From the NCBI GenBank assembly GCA_941918925.1, contig OW799234.1:74978543-75042542 (forward strand): a stretch of DNA of 64,000 nt, read 5' to 3'. Positions 45,001-55,897 of the stretch are shown piece by piece (position 1 is the first letter of the stretch; each line of letters opens with the position of its first letter). The notes under the pieces were generated by a model. The model ran no database searches, was not told the origin of the DNA, and saw nothing but the letters and a program-made list of their open reading frames with translations. The position numbers and the translations under genes were made by a program. This DNA is from Phyto melanocephala (Eukaryota > Arthropoda > Insecta > Diptera > Rhinophoridae).

Positions 45001-47236
45001 TTCTCCTGTCGTAATAAAATTTAAGATACTTTTTCAACAATTGTGGTTACTTAATCTACAATGGGACGAACCACTGCCGGGTAGCTTAGCAAAACAGTGG
45101 CTTAGCTACAGGGACGATTTACAGAATCTGTCTAAGTTAAGGTTACCTCGATATGTACCGAATGCTGAATCAAACATTCAACTTCACGGTTTTAGTGATG
45201 CCTCTACTAAGGCATATTCTGCGGTCATTTATTGTAGATTTAAGGATGAAAATGGATATTTTTGTGTCAACTTAGTGGCATCGAAGACTCGCGTAGCACC
45301 GCTGAAACAAATTTCTTTACCTAGATTGGAATTATGCGGAGCTCTGCTTCTCGCACGTTTAATGAAGTCAATTATATCGTCACTTCCTCATCAACAAATT
45401 GAAATCTACGCATGGTGTGATTCTACAGTGGTTTTATCATGGCTGTCTATGCAACCAACCAAACTAAAAACGTTTGTAGGAAACCGCACGTCCGAAATTT
45501 TAGAAACTCTGCCACGCAATGTATGGAGACATGTGAGTGGCAAGCAGAATCCTGCGGACTGTGCATCTCGAGGTATAATGGCTGACCAACTGCTCGAGCT
45601 TGATCTTTGGTGGTCGGGTCCATCGTTTTTGAAAATTCAACAAGAATTTAATTCATTTGGAAATATACAACCTTCGTTTGATAATATTAACGTAAAAGCT
45701 GAAGTAAAGACTAATGCGGAAAAGGTTTCATATCTTACAACAACGTCAAGACCTGATGGTCGTAATATTCATGCTATGGAATCTGCTCTTGCGAACGTCT
45801 CTCATTGGTACAAACTTATACGTATAGCTGGCTACGTAAAACGTTTCATCAACCTGTATGTACACGGAATCAAAATTCCTGCTCAAAAACTAACTTATAA
45901 GGAAATTCAAGAAGGCAAAATTATTATTCTCAAGATGGCACAAGAATGTTTCTTCACCGGCAAAAAGGATATATGTCGTGATTCTGGACTAAGTCAACTA
46001 TCACCATTTATCGACGACAATGGACTTATAAGGGTCGGTGGACGCATCTCTAACTCGGAGCTTTCAACGAATGTTCAACATCCGATAGTTTTACCAAAGC
46101 ACCATAAAATAACTAGTCTTATTTTGCACGAGGAACACGTAAAAAATCTACATCCTGGTATATCTGCGCTCTTGGTAATTGTACGTCAACGTTATTGGGT
46201 TATTGGAGCCAGAAATTTAATACGTAAACTTACTCACAACTGCTTGAAATGCTTTCGACAAGCTCAACACGTTACACAACAGCGGATGGCTGATCTTCCA
46301 AAGGTACGGGTACGACAGGCGTTCCCATTTGAAAACACTGGTTGCGACTATGCGGGTCCTTTCACTCTTAAAATTCATCGAGGTCGCATTAGGCAAACAT
46401 CAAAAGGCTATATATGCCTATTCGTATGTATGGTGACTTCTGCAATTCATCTGGAATTGGCAACGGATTTAAGTACGGAATGCTTTTTGGCCGCTCTACG
46501 TCGATTTATGGCACGTCGTGGTAAATGTTCATCGATATACAGTGACAATGGTAAGAACTTCGTCGGCGCCAAACGCAAACTGAACGATATGTATCAACAA
46601 CTACAATCTGAGGATCACAACAACACAATCACTGCAGCCTTAGCCAAAGAGGATATTAAATGGAATTTCATCCCTCCATATTCGCCACACTGGGGTGGCA
46701 TCTGGGAGTCAGGTGTACGCTCTGTAAAGCTCCATTTACGACGCGTTATTGGTTCGACTATACTAACGTTTGAACAAATGCATACACTTCTTACGCAGAT
46801 AGAAGCAGTCATCAATTCTAGACCACTAGGGTCTGCTCCCGACACGGACATTGGCTACCTCTCGCCATCTCATTTCTTAATTGGTAGACCAACTACAATG
46901 GTACCTGAAGGTAATCTTTCAGAGGTAAAAATCAACAGACTTGATTACTGGCAGCACATACAATGCATGTATCAGGGATTCTGGCGTAGGTGGCGTAAAG
47001 AATACTTAACGTCTCTACAACAACGTCCCAAATGGCAAAACCCTAATCCGAACATCACAATCGGCGATATCGTGCTGGTAAAAGAGGACAACTCTCCTCC
47101 CGCAACGTGGATTAGCGCGCGTGTTACTGAAACTTTTCCTGGTAGCGACGGATTGGTAAGAGCTGTACTACTACGAACCTCACACGGCATGATGACCAGA
47201 CCAATAGTTAAAATTGTGAAACTACCAATATGCTGA
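42041..47236 (+). CDS. Bel-Pao Gag-Pol polyprotein (1731 aa)
   Basis: A single frame encodes all proteins for reverse transcription and integration of the element. Gag (1-330) has a DUF1759-like core (KIRIEPFTGIYKEWPAFRDLF, 136-156). Three Cys/His knuckles follow: CFDCGSIDHPTYKC (334-347), CFNCLRIGHSANKC (368-381) and CQSCNGNHHSLIH (387-399). The aspartic protease has LLDTASELSYI (476-486). RT carries VFDGS (761-765) and the active-site YVDD (881-884). RNase H shows GFSDAS (1050), LPRLELCGA (1093), WCDSTVVL (1125) and NPADCASRG (1170-1178). Integrase has a zinc-binding HX..HPG..CLKC block (1366-1404) and catalytic D1436, D1502 and E1556, followed by a DUF5641-like C-terminus. The start is the first in-frame ATG, context ATCAACATGG. 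No stop or frameshift interrupts it; no env. Confidence 0.97.
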   Translation: MASIKTIQTKRRVEKGAITRAYTFIRQPPEELFAEQIEARIVRLESAWEKLTELTSELYNHEEEEGFVDPEEETVTYEEKFIACQAWFKRVLKSFNPVVSTPEPHTEMFSRLAEQHSTLLQRLDAPSTSRNEDLPKIRIEPFTGIYKEWPAFRDLFVSAIDSRPNLSNIQKFQYLKSVLKDDAANIIKHMQISELSYNAAWSRLKERFDRPRHIVTSYIETFMGLPSLREENSVGIRKISDISNEVIRGLDAIDCNERDHWLIYILQNKLDPESRRKWIEKSREEVKPTISQFLKFLDQCCEELELGKNTVVKSPHSRKNPSTSLVSTNIQHKCFDCGSIDHPTYKCSHFLSLNIEQRRLIVRKKGLCFNCLRIGHSANKCKSQHKCQSCNGNHHSLIHYARVSPANQAQVAVSSEFPSCNRPTSERNCSRPVSLNTVVSQDNSVSFMRRNLTHILPTALVDVRDHKGHFISCRVLLDTASELSYITEDCIKRLGLHRNHSKIALTGISSVKAESTHGHTYLHIRSRTSNISMDVQVHILGRITSSLPRSTITRYDYGRINMVHLADPSFNRRNPIDILLGADYVWDVFTQEKLLDEKGNTMAISTIFGWVITSVMSSNPQQSSSSSFLTLADIDKSIQSFWEIEETGAQKGCDSEAALVEQHFQETHSRHTDGRYVVQLPFNEENPSFGDTFQGALKRFNATERRLSMNPTLKEAYVKFMSEYHNLGHMRELSPGEIDVNKGRLFYLPHHPVVGTKLRVVFDGSFQDADNVSLNDKLQVGPSIQRNLFAVCFRFRLHKVVFSADIIKMFRQIWVSEDHRDFQRILWRENPTDVLKHFQLCTVTYGTASAPYLSVRVLEQLARDYKESHPKASKILLEDFYVDDVLTGASSAQELMLRQAELIDLLSQAGLELSKWMSNCADIALSKDEEHDFLKRNVDNAAKVLGIYWNAYEDCIQYRVNLGDATNASKRKVISDVSRIFDPLGLVSPVVIKFKILFQQLWLLNLQWDEPLPGSLAKQWLSYRDDLQNLSKLRLPRYVPNAESNIQLHGFSDASTKAYSAVIYCRFKDENGYFCVNLVASKTRVAPLKQISLPRLELCGALLLARLMKSIISSLPHQQIEIYAWCDSTVVLSWLSMQPTKLKTFVGNRTSEILETLPRNVWRHVSGKQNPADCASRGIMADQLLELDLWWSGPSFLKIQQEFNSFGNIQPSFDNINVKAEVKTNAEKVSYLTTTSRPDGRNIHAMESALANVSHWYKLIRIAGYVKRFINLYVHGIKIPAQKLTYKEIQEGKIIILKMAQECFFTGKKDICRDSGLSQLSPFIDDNGLIRVGGRISNSELSTNVQHPIVLPKHHKITSLILHEEHVKNLHPGISALLVIVRQRYWVIGARNLIRKLTHNCLKCFRQAQHVTQQRMADLPKVRVRQAFPFENTGCDYAGPFTLKIHRGRIRQTSKGYICLFVCMVTSAIHLELATDLSTECFLAALRRFMARRGKCSSIYSDNGKNFVGAKRKLNDMYQQLQSEDHNNTITAALAKEDIKWNFIPPYSPHWGGIWESGVRSVKLHLRRVIGSTILTFEQMHTLLTQIEAVINSRPLGSAPDTDIGYLSPSHFLIGRPTTMVPEGNLSEVKINRLDYWQHIQCMYQGFWRRWRKEYLTSLQQRPKWQNPNPNITIGDIVLVKEDNSPPATWISARVTETFPGSDGLVRAVLLRTSHGMMTRPIVKIVKLPIC

Positions 47237-47247
47237 AACATTATTTC

Positions 47248-47261
47248 AGGGCCGGCCGGGA
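47248..47261 (+). other. Polypurine-type tract before 3' LTR
   Basis: AGGGCCGGCCGGGA lies directly before TGTTGAGG. It is GC-rich rather than pure purine and is the presumed plus-strand primer. Only 11 bases separate it from the end of gag-pol. Confidence 0.7.
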
Positions 47262-47545
47262 TGTTGAGGAACCATTCCCTTGTATCAAACTTCCCTTAAA
47301 TACAACCTAACTAAATCACTCATGTAACTTTACTTCACATACATTTCTCTACACACACAAGTTTTAGTTGTCAACAAGTGTCTCACATAAACAAATACAG
47401 TCCGCTCTCATTATTTATAAATAAATACAAATATTAATAAGCAAATAATTGTGGTACGTGTAATTATTTCGGGTCTGGTGGAGTAATCTCCAGGCAAACG
47501 TTAGGAATAGTTGGCATCCGGGCCAGCTACGTCAGTTCACCAACA
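47262..47545 (+). repeat. 3' LTR of the Bel-Pao element
   Basis: 284 bp, same sequence as the 5' LTR by eye, followed by the AACGT target duplicate. Confidence 0.95.
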
Positions 47546-47618
47546 AACGTGACAATGCAAGACATATATAAAAAAAAATAATAAAGCAATAATGTTACCA
47601 AGTAATTACATTTAGGGC

Positions 47619-47700
47619 AGAATGACAGTATATTTTTACTATGTTCGGCTGTGCCTAATCTAATAGTACTCTACACTTTTATCTACATAAGCACAATGAC
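47619..47700 (+). mobile_element. TATACCC repeat left-end fragment (M8)
   Basis: AATGACAGTATATTTTTACT followed by ATGTTCGGCTGTGCCTAATC and a decayed TATACCC. No matching right end was found. 47700-48440 is otherwise unassigned; a GTGCCGCGCCCAC box at about 48390 hints at Helitron debris. Confidence 0.5.
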
Positions 47701-48993
47701 CAAATCGTAGCGTAGCCTTAATTTTAAATTCTGGGCTACTTTTTAAATACTTACTTTGATCCATATATGAATGTAAGGAATTTAAGCGGCCATCATCGAT
47801 TTTGAATCTCTTTGATAGCAAATTATATTCTGCAAGTCAATTCCTTTAAGCTGAGATACCCTCAGTTGTCTAAAAGCTGGAAAAATTTGTTTTTTATTAT
47901 TTTATCAAAAAATTATGGAAAAGCAGAATAGCAGCCGCGTTTACATGCTATTATCTCAGAAAATTGTGGACCGATTGTGTTGGTTTAAAGAGAAATTAGT
48001 TTTAGAATACTTTTAACAGATTGATTTCACACACTGTGATGTGTAGCGGGTCGTGGCTTCCATGAGTAGATTTCAGTGTTCAATCTACTCCGCTGTTTGC
48101 AGGAATAAATGACCATATAACGCAGTATCTGAGTTAAGTTAATTTGCAAAACAAAAGCCTACTTTTACGCCCAGTTCTCCCATAATCTAACACTGATGAA
48201 ATTTAAAAGCTCGTTGATACAAGAAAATATGATGAATTTTAAAATTTTTTCACTCTCTGGTATATATAAGTGTAAGGGAATCTCAAAATGTATTTTTCAA
48301 AAACTTTAAGACATTTAACTAATTTAACAGTTTTCACACGTATTCAGTTCCTATGATAAGGCAATTTTATAGTTAGAAAGATGTTCAGTGCCGCGCCCAC
48401 ATAAAGTCAATATTATCATCATAAAACTTTTACTTTATCAAATTTTGTAGAGCTTAGAATACAAAATTATAATAAGAAAAGTGATTAGTGCCACATTTCT
48501 TGTAAAACTGCTGTTAATTTTCTGTGATTTTTGATTTTTAAAGTGCTGCGTTAAAATTAACCCTAATCCTTATACCCAACCTCTTAATACGTGTACGCAT
48601 ACCCAAATACAGATGTGGCCAGTAGCAATTATTCACGTTGTTGCTTATAATGTTTAAGCAAAAAATTTTTGTCGTTTATACAATTTGTATTTTAATAAAA
48701 TAACTTATATATGTCTGGTCAGACGGGTCAGTATAATTTTGTGTACATAGACAAGCCAAAAATCTTCAATTCATATTTTCTTATTAAGATAATAAAATTA
48801 CAATAGTAGATGATATTTTAAACTAATTTTGTAATTTAGACGTAATATCGTCTTAATTTGACATTTTCACAATCAAAAAATCGTTAAAAAATTTGTTCGA
48901 ATTTATGGAAAGTCCTTTTTTCAACATCAAGTTCCTTACAGGCAAAAATTAGTCTTATTGAGCTTAGAATGCAAAATTGTAATAAGAGAAGTG

Positions 48994-50469
48994 CACGCAA
49001 AGAAAAAATATGGTTATGCTAACCATAATCGAAGAGCAACATACTATGATTGAATTGTATGATTATGTTTAAAATAATTATGGTTACCAGTTATCATTAT
49101 TATGTTTAATTGAAGTATCATTAAATAATCATATATATGATTACAATTGAAATCGTCAATCTTTGCTTTTTACGGGAAATTATTGTCTTTTGCTGTAACA
49201 TACACATACATTGTACTTTCCAATTTAATTTCCATTTTTATTCCAAAATTTTTTTACATTTTATTGTTTATTTTTAAATTTTCTTTTTTTCAAAATTTTT
49301 GTTCCTTTTTTTGACATCTCAAACTTTTAAAATAATAAAAATTTATTCAGCAAGAAGAAGAACTTTTGAAATCAAATTATTGTTAAAAAAATCATAGATC
49401 GATTGCTTTGTAATCATACTGTTGTCTTACCTATTATTTAATGATTATTTTTAATTTTTAATGATTTTGAATATAAAGTTATTTTTGTTAAATTAATTTT
49501 TTTAAATCATACTATTTTTATATGATAACCATTTTGAAATTTTTATGAAAAGAAATCATTAAATGATACAATTCAAACAAATGCTTGATTATCGTGACAA
49601 AATATAGGATAAAATGAAACAAAAACAAGTAACAGTGCTATATTCGGCCATGCCCAATCTTATATACCCTTCACCACGTGTAGTCATGCAATAACAATTA
49701 TTTGTATCACCATTCATCTCATATCAAATACGTACATATGTATATACCGGTTAGAATAAATGTGGCATCGAATCCCAGCTGAGCCAAAAAAATTTTATTT
49801 TATTTAATATATTATTTATATATTATTATTATTTTTTTTATATTTTTTTTTAATTTTTTTAAAAAAATTTTTTAAACAAATTTTTAAAAAATTTAAAAAA
49901 AAATTTTTTTAATTATTAAAAATTTTTTTTTTGTATTTATTTTTATATTATTTTTTTTTATTTTTAGTATTTTTTTTTTTGTAATTTTTTTTTTGGCATG
50001 TTTTTTGCATGTATGTATATAAGTATGTTGTTGTTGTAATTGTGTAAAAAAACGAGGTGGTCGTGGTTTTTTGCTCATATCTCAGAAAGTTATTGGGAGA
50101 TTGTGTTGAATTTCAATAGCGATTCATTCCTGAATATTTCCAAGAGATTGATACCATATAGAGATCTGAGGAACATATAGTTGCTTCTAAAAGTTGATTT
50201 CAACCAACACACGGACAGACGGGCAGACGGACAGACGGTCAGGGCTTAATGGACTCCTCTATTCATAAGCTTTCAGAAAATATATACTCTATGGGGTCGG
50301 AAATGAAAATTGTAGAAATTACAAACGGAATGACAAAGCTATATATACCCTTGTGCACCACAGGTGAAGGGTATAATAAATATTACTTGTTTTCGACAAC
50401 CAAATATTGTTTTAGAAAAAATTATATGACCGTCGTGATCATGTCCTAACCATGGTTTTTCTTTGCGTG
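48994..50469. mobile_element. MITE-A copy 2, carrying a TATACCC repeat
   Basis: Ends CACGCAAAGAAAAAATATGG and CCATGGTTTTTCTTTGCGTG as in copy 1. The flanks are TG on both sides, and the unoccupied paralogue has a single TG, so this insertion duplicated 2 bp. A 752-bp TATACCC repeat is inserted near its right end. Apart from that the two copies align throughout. Confidence 0.88.
49625..50376 (+). mobile_element. TATACCC repeat, short form (copy M9)
   Basis: ACAAGTAACAGTGCTATATT to the right hairpin TATACCCTT..AAGGGTATA. The central block is GGCATCGAATCCCAGCTGAG then a T-rich tract (49795-49995), opposite in orientation to M6. Comparison with MITE-A copy 1 places the insertion between CAAAAA and TA(A)(C/T)ATTACT with no obvious duplication. 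(GGACAGAC)-type run at about 50213-50238. Confidence 0.88.
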
Positions 50470-50522
50470 TGATTAGTGTCACACACCATATTAAACTGAT
50501 GTTGATTTTCTCTTAAAAGTGA

Positions 50523-50572
50523 TACGTAACTATTAATTATAATTATAATTAATTATAATTAATAGTTACGTA
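50523..50572. repeat. Perfect 22-bp-arm palindrome
   Basis: TACGTAACTATTAATTATAA and two further bases pair exactly with 50551-50572, leaving a 6-base loop. It sits just outside MITE-A copy 2 and can form a cruciform. Otherwise 50470-51106 is AT-rich with no gene. Confidence 0.9.
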
Positions 50573-51106
50573 ATTAATAGTTACTATTAAAGAAACAAAC
50601 ACGCTTTAATATCCAACTGAACATAATCAAAAATAAGTTACAATTAATATGAATTTCATACAAAACATAACAATTTTGCAAAAAGTGAGAAATGAAATTT
50701 CTAAAAGAAGTAGAATGAAAATGAAAGAGCTACTAACAATCACGCGAGAGGTGGTTGTTCGCTCAGATTCGTTTTTCAATTTATTTATAACTTAATTTTT
50801 TGTTTTTATTTCCGTTAAAAAACAAAAAGTTTTTTAAATTTTTGCATATTTTGACATACCAACAAAATAAAAATAAATAAAACTTTTTGAATTAGTTTTC
50901 GAAAATATTAAAGACATAAAACACATTTTTATTTAAAAGTTTATCAAATGTTTTCCAGAATTCGCCTCAACACATGTAAATGCTTTATTTGTTTTGATTT
51001 CTTATTTATCACATCAAATGTTTACTACGATTTTTAATTTAATAATTTTTAATTTAATGATCATTAGAACACAAACCACAAAGCAAAAAACAAAACAAAA
51101 AGAAAA

Positions 51107-51580
51107 ACAAGTAAGAGGACTATGTATAAATTCGGCTGTGCTGAATTTTAGACACCCACCACCAATTTTGAGTACTTTTATAATACAAAATCTATTAGTT
51201 TTTTTATTTACTGTAATCTCTTTATACTTAAATATGTTTTACTTTCATTGTATAACTTCGATTTGCTATTAGTTTAAGTATTTCTGCATTAGAAATGATA
51301 CTGCTGACTCTTTTTTACTACAATGTTGTATTTTTTATGGAATCTGAAAAGTATATACATATATATTATACCAATATATTTCGGCAAAAATTTGATCACA
51401 CTCACTTTTTCGGTTCGAGCTTTCAACAGATCTAGATCGAGCTAGTGGTCCTAAAAAAAAAACAATGACTCAAAAAATATATTCCTTGTGGGTTCTATAC
51501 TGGATACTCTTCGATGTATTACGAACGGAATGACAAAATGAATATACGCTTACACCATTTTTTTTGGTTGTGGGTTACAA
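51107..51580 (+). mobile_element. TATACCC repeat copy M10, internally deleted
   Basis: ACAAGTAAGAGGACTATGTA start and a TACACC..GGTTGTGGGT end. It lacks the 288-bp array and the mariner MITE. At the site where M1 and M11 hold the MITE it reads CATTGTATAACTTCGAT, an unoccupied TA. Bases 51581-52570 after it show no recognisable gene. Confidence 0.8.
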
Positions 51581-52570
51581 ATTAAAAAAAGAGAGATGAA
51601 AAACTTTAAAAGTAATTTACTTGTAAAACAATTTTAATGCTGCTTTTTCCCCTCTGCAAACAAGGAAGCTTGGTGTTGTGCTGTAAAAACTTTTATCATA
51701 CAAATAAAAAACTTTTTGTTAAAAAATATTAATATTATCTTGTTTACAGCCCCAAGTGTGTATGTGTTCTACGAAAAACAACGAAAAAAGTTGTGGCCAG
51801 CAGGTGAAAGCAAGTTTTATGTCTTCTTAACAATTGTGTGTTTCTCTATTGACAATTATAAATTAAACAAAAAAAAAAAAAAGTTTGTACATATGTATGT
51901 ATTTATGTTTCTTAAACTGTAAAAGTATTCATTTAAAGAAGTAATTTAAGTTCATATTTAAAGAACTTGGTTAAAGTGTATTTTAATGGAACGGAGTATA
52001 TTAAGAGACCTCACAGCAGTTGAATAATTAAGCCAATTGCTATGTAGTTCTGTACATGAGAAGCAACAATCTGGTGTGAACAATAAATAAAGTTTAAAAA
52101 ACCAAAACAAAATAATAAAATAAATTTCAAATAATTTGGAAACAAACAATTTTCAAAAATACTCAGAAAAAAAATAATAACATGTTTTCTTAAAATTCCC
52201 AATAAATTTTTAATTTTTAATTTTGCAGGTTGTTAAATATTATATTAACCGTCATGAATTTTTAAGGATTTTTGTAGTACAAAAGCTTCAAATTTAGATC
52301 GTTAAGGTAAAAGGAAAATAAGTCCTGCCGTTCTCCGATTTAAAATAGATCCGATTTAAGATTGATATAGTCAATTTTTATTTCCGTGAAAGCCTAAGTT
52401 GTCTTATGACAAACGGGTAACAACGAAATTTATTTTATTTTTATTAATACAGATTTTTTTTTCATTTCATCTAGCACCATAAAAAATTTAAATAACATTG
52501 CTTAAAATGAGAATGTAATTCTATCTAAAAAAAAGAAACTCATGTCATTAATTGTTAAATCTAAATAAAA

Positions 52571-54391
52571 ACAAGTAAGAGCACTATATTCGGCTGAGCC
52601 GAATCTTTTATACCCACCACCAATTTTGTGTACATTTAAAGCACAATATTTATTATTTTGTTAATCGCTATGGAATAATCTCTTTATAATAAAATATGTA
52701 TCACTTTCTTTGTAGAGGGTGGTTAAATTTGAAGGGCCCATGTTGAAGCTGAACTACACCTAGTCTTTAAATTTGTTTTCTGCATTTCACTTGACATTTC
52801 TTAATTTCAAATTTACTCAATTTGATCCGTGGAAAGATACGCAAATAAGCAATGCTTTAAAGTTATTCAGGTTTTTTATAAAAATGGGCGTTCAAATCAA
52901 AATGTATTTGGTGCACTTTGTAAATATTTTGATCAACATAATCGTTCAAATTCGTCCACAATCGGGAGAATTGTAAAAAAATATTAAAATTTCTGCAAAA
53001 CAGGACTGTATAAAATGTTAGAAAATCTGTGAATGCCTTCTTAGTGTGTTGAATGGGAACCACTGCTGGTTTTTGCAATAGTGTGGCAAAAGAGCAGTCA
53101 ACCTCGACTCATCATCATGCCCAACAATTGAGCATCAACATTATCATTGAAAATTTGGACCATCAGATAGAGGAGTGGCGCCAAGGATGGGAGGGCCATT
53201 TGGCCGATATTTTGTAAAATACATAATTGAACCGTACAAATATTATCATTATAAAAAGAAGTAATAATAATATCCTAAATAATTTGTGTTTTATTTAAAT
53301 TCAACATCGGTCCTTAAAATTTAACCACCCTTTATAACTTCGATATGCTACTAAAATGCTTTTGTAAATGTAGCCTTTCAATGAAAGTGGGCGTTAAAGT
53401 AGGCGTGTCAATAAAGTTTGTGCTAATAAATACAACTTAGATATGTCAATATAATCCTTTATTTTCCCAAAAACTTTGTCATTAGAGAAATTACATGAAT
53501 TTAAGATAAGCCGTTATATAGGAGGTAGGCGTTAAAGTGGGCGTGTCACCTAAACTTTTTGGCACAACAATTTCATTGATTAGAAGGATATACGTAGCAA
53601 ATTTGATCACCATACCTCTAATTTTGGCGGTTTTATGAGCTTTTAAATTTCATTAACGGTAGATAACGTGAAAAGTGGGCGTTATAGTAGGCGTGTCAAA
53701 GTTGTTTTTGCGAATGAGTGCAACTTAGGTGTTTCAATATAGCCCTTTATTATTCCAAAATCTTTATTAATAGAGAAATTATATGAATTTTAGGCAAAAC
53801 GTTATATGGGAGGTGGGCGTAAAAGTGGGCGTGGCACATTGATTTTCCGTTACAAAAGAGCATCTCACCAAAAAGCAAAGTGTGCAAAATTTCAGAGTCG
53901 TACATCCAATTTTGTTGCTTTTATGACGTTTTTGTTTTTAAATATACTGAAAAATACACTGTGCGGTATAAATTTTCGTACATTTTGATCGACAACTCCT
54001 CTTTTAATGCATAGATTTAGACAATTTTCAAGGAAAAATATTGTCAACATTTTATTCGTTGTTCGAAGGACACGGTTTTTTCGACCTACTCTTGCTTTTC
54101 GAGCTATAACTCTCTTCCTAATATTCCGATTTAGCCCATTTTCAATACCAAACAAACCATGTCTATAAGAAAGATTCTGGCAAAATTTGAGCCCTTTAGC
54201 TTTTTCGGTGCGACCTCTATCGTGCTTTCAACAGACGGACAGACGGACGGACATAGCTAGATCGTCATCAAATCAAACCCTGATTCAGAATATATATACT
54301 TTATGGGGTCTTAAATGGATATTTCGATGTGTTACAAACGGAATGACAAAATTAATATACCCCCACCATTTTTTTGGTGGCGGGTATAAAA
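52571..54391 (+). mobile_element. TATACCC repeat, long form (copy M11)
   Basis: ACAAGTAAGAGCACTATATT start, TACCCCCACC..GGTGGCGGGTA end, GGACAGACGGACGGACA at 54237. It has the same mariner MITE in the same place as M1, but only one full and one partial 288-bp-type unit (53335-53835). Close similarity to M1 outside the array shows a recent shared source. Confidence 0.9.
52715..53332. mobile_element. Internally deleted mariner (618 bp) nested in M11
   Basis: GAGGGTGGTTAAATTTGAAG start and AAATTTAACCACCCTT end, flanked by TA. It includes mariner N-terminal codons (VIQVFYKNGRSNQNVFGAL). It was inherited with the host repeat rather than inserted independently. Confidence 0.88.
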
Positions 54392-55525
54392 ATATACTTA
54401 TGCGGAAACGCAGACACTTGTTTTAATAGGAGTCCTAACAATATGCAACATTTTAAATCCAAAGCAAGGGAAACAATATCCAGCTGAGAAACTAAGAACA
54501 TTCAATCCTCTCATCTATCTTAGCTACATACATAGAGTTACATACATAGTAAATAAATAGTAAATACATAGTAGATATGTTAATATGTACGCATATAAAT
54601 ATACTTCGTTGCATGATTATAAATGCACTTAAATTTTCCCTAGAATTAAGAATACATATTATTTTCACAATAATACACAAAAAATTCGAAACGGTTTTTT
54701 CCAAAGGATTTTCTTATGCCTTTTTTAAATGTCGATCCGTTGAATAGTACATTTTGATAGTTGTAAGGTGTGATTGTTCATTTTTCACATATTTGACTAA
54801 TTCGCAATGCACTTGGGCGTACTGTAACAATGGTATGATTTTTTACATTTTTAAACAGGTCTAAACATTTTATTATAAAAAGTACAGTAGTGTTGAATAA
54901 TTTAATTTTTTATTTTTTTTAATGTATAACCTTATGACAATACGACATTTAGGACATCTTAAAAATTCAACAATAGTATAAGAAATATTTGATGTAATAG
55001 ATTATTTAAAATCGTTTAAATCGTTATCATTTTTCAAAAAAAAAAAAAAAAAAAAAGAAAAGTAAATTATATTTTATTGTTATTGTTATTTTTTTTTTAT
55101 TTTAAACAAAGATAAGAAATGTTTTAAAATTTTTACTTAGAAAAATATTAAGTGTACTTATACTATAGTAACGCAGTGCTATTAAAAGCTTTTTTGTTAT
55201 TAAAGTCAGGATACATTTAATATTTAGTAAAATACTCATAAATACGGATGTATGTAAAAAGATTTTAAACAATTCATCTAAAAAATACCAAGCGGTAAGA
55301 AGTAACAGGAAATTAAATCTCAGGCCTTCTAAGAGCTGAATTTACAGCTTTTTTAGAATTTCAATCTCAATCTACCCTTTCTGTCCTAAAGAATTTAAAA
55401 AAATGTGTCCAAACTTCCTTTTTTAAGAAACAAAAAAAGATGTATATTTTTGCTATTATTATTTTTTTTTTAATTTTCGTATTCTTAGCAATAACAAAAA
55501 ATTTTTAAAACGTTTAGAAAAACAA

Positions 55526-55897
55526 ACAAGTAAGAGCGCTATATTCGGCCGTGCCGAATCTTATATATCCTTCACAACGTGTAGTCATGCAATAACAGTA
55601 GTTTGTATCACCATTCATCTCATATGAAATACGTACATACATATAAAAAATATACATATATAAAAAACATATCATTGTAAAATTATAAATTCACGTATGT
55701 ATGTTAAAAAAAAATAAAAAAAAAAAAATTTAAAAAAAAAATAAAAAAAAAATTAAAAAAAAAATTTTTTTTTAAATAATTAATATAAAACAAAAAAAAA
55801 TATAAAAGAAAATTAAAAAAAAAAAATAATGAAAATATAAATAATATATTAAATAAAAAATAAAAAAAAAAATTAAAAAAAAAATTTTTTAAATATA
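55526..55897 (+). mobile_element. TATACCC repeat copy M12a, truncated in A-tract
   Basis: ACAAGTAAGAGCGCTATATT start. It has the A-rich orientation of the central block as in M6, but stops inside the A-tract where copy M12b begins. 54392-55525 before it has only A/T homopolymers (for example about 55040-55060). Confidence 0.8.

Larger units (their letters stand above)
40705..47545 (+). mobile_element. Complete Bel-Pao LTR retrotransposon
   Basis: A 6841-bp element. Two 284-bp LTRs (40705-40988, 47262-47545), identical by eye, start TGTTGAGG and end CACCAACA. They are flanked by a 5-bp duplication AACGT (40700-40704, 47546-47550). It has a primer binding site, a purine/GC-rich tract before the 3' LTR, and one intact gag-pol frame. 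No envelope gene follows pol. Identical LTRs and an open frame indicate a young, possibly active copy. Confidence 0.97.
48442..50580. repeat. Direct duplication, second unit split by MITE-A
   Basis: 48442-48580 (GAGCTTAGAATACAAAATTA, AGAAAAGTGATTAGTGCCAC, TGTTAATTTTCTGTG) recurs as 48959-48993 plus 50470-50540, with MITE-A inserted at AGTG/TGATTAG. The first unit is therefore an uninterrupted reference for the insertion site. Confidence 0.8.
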
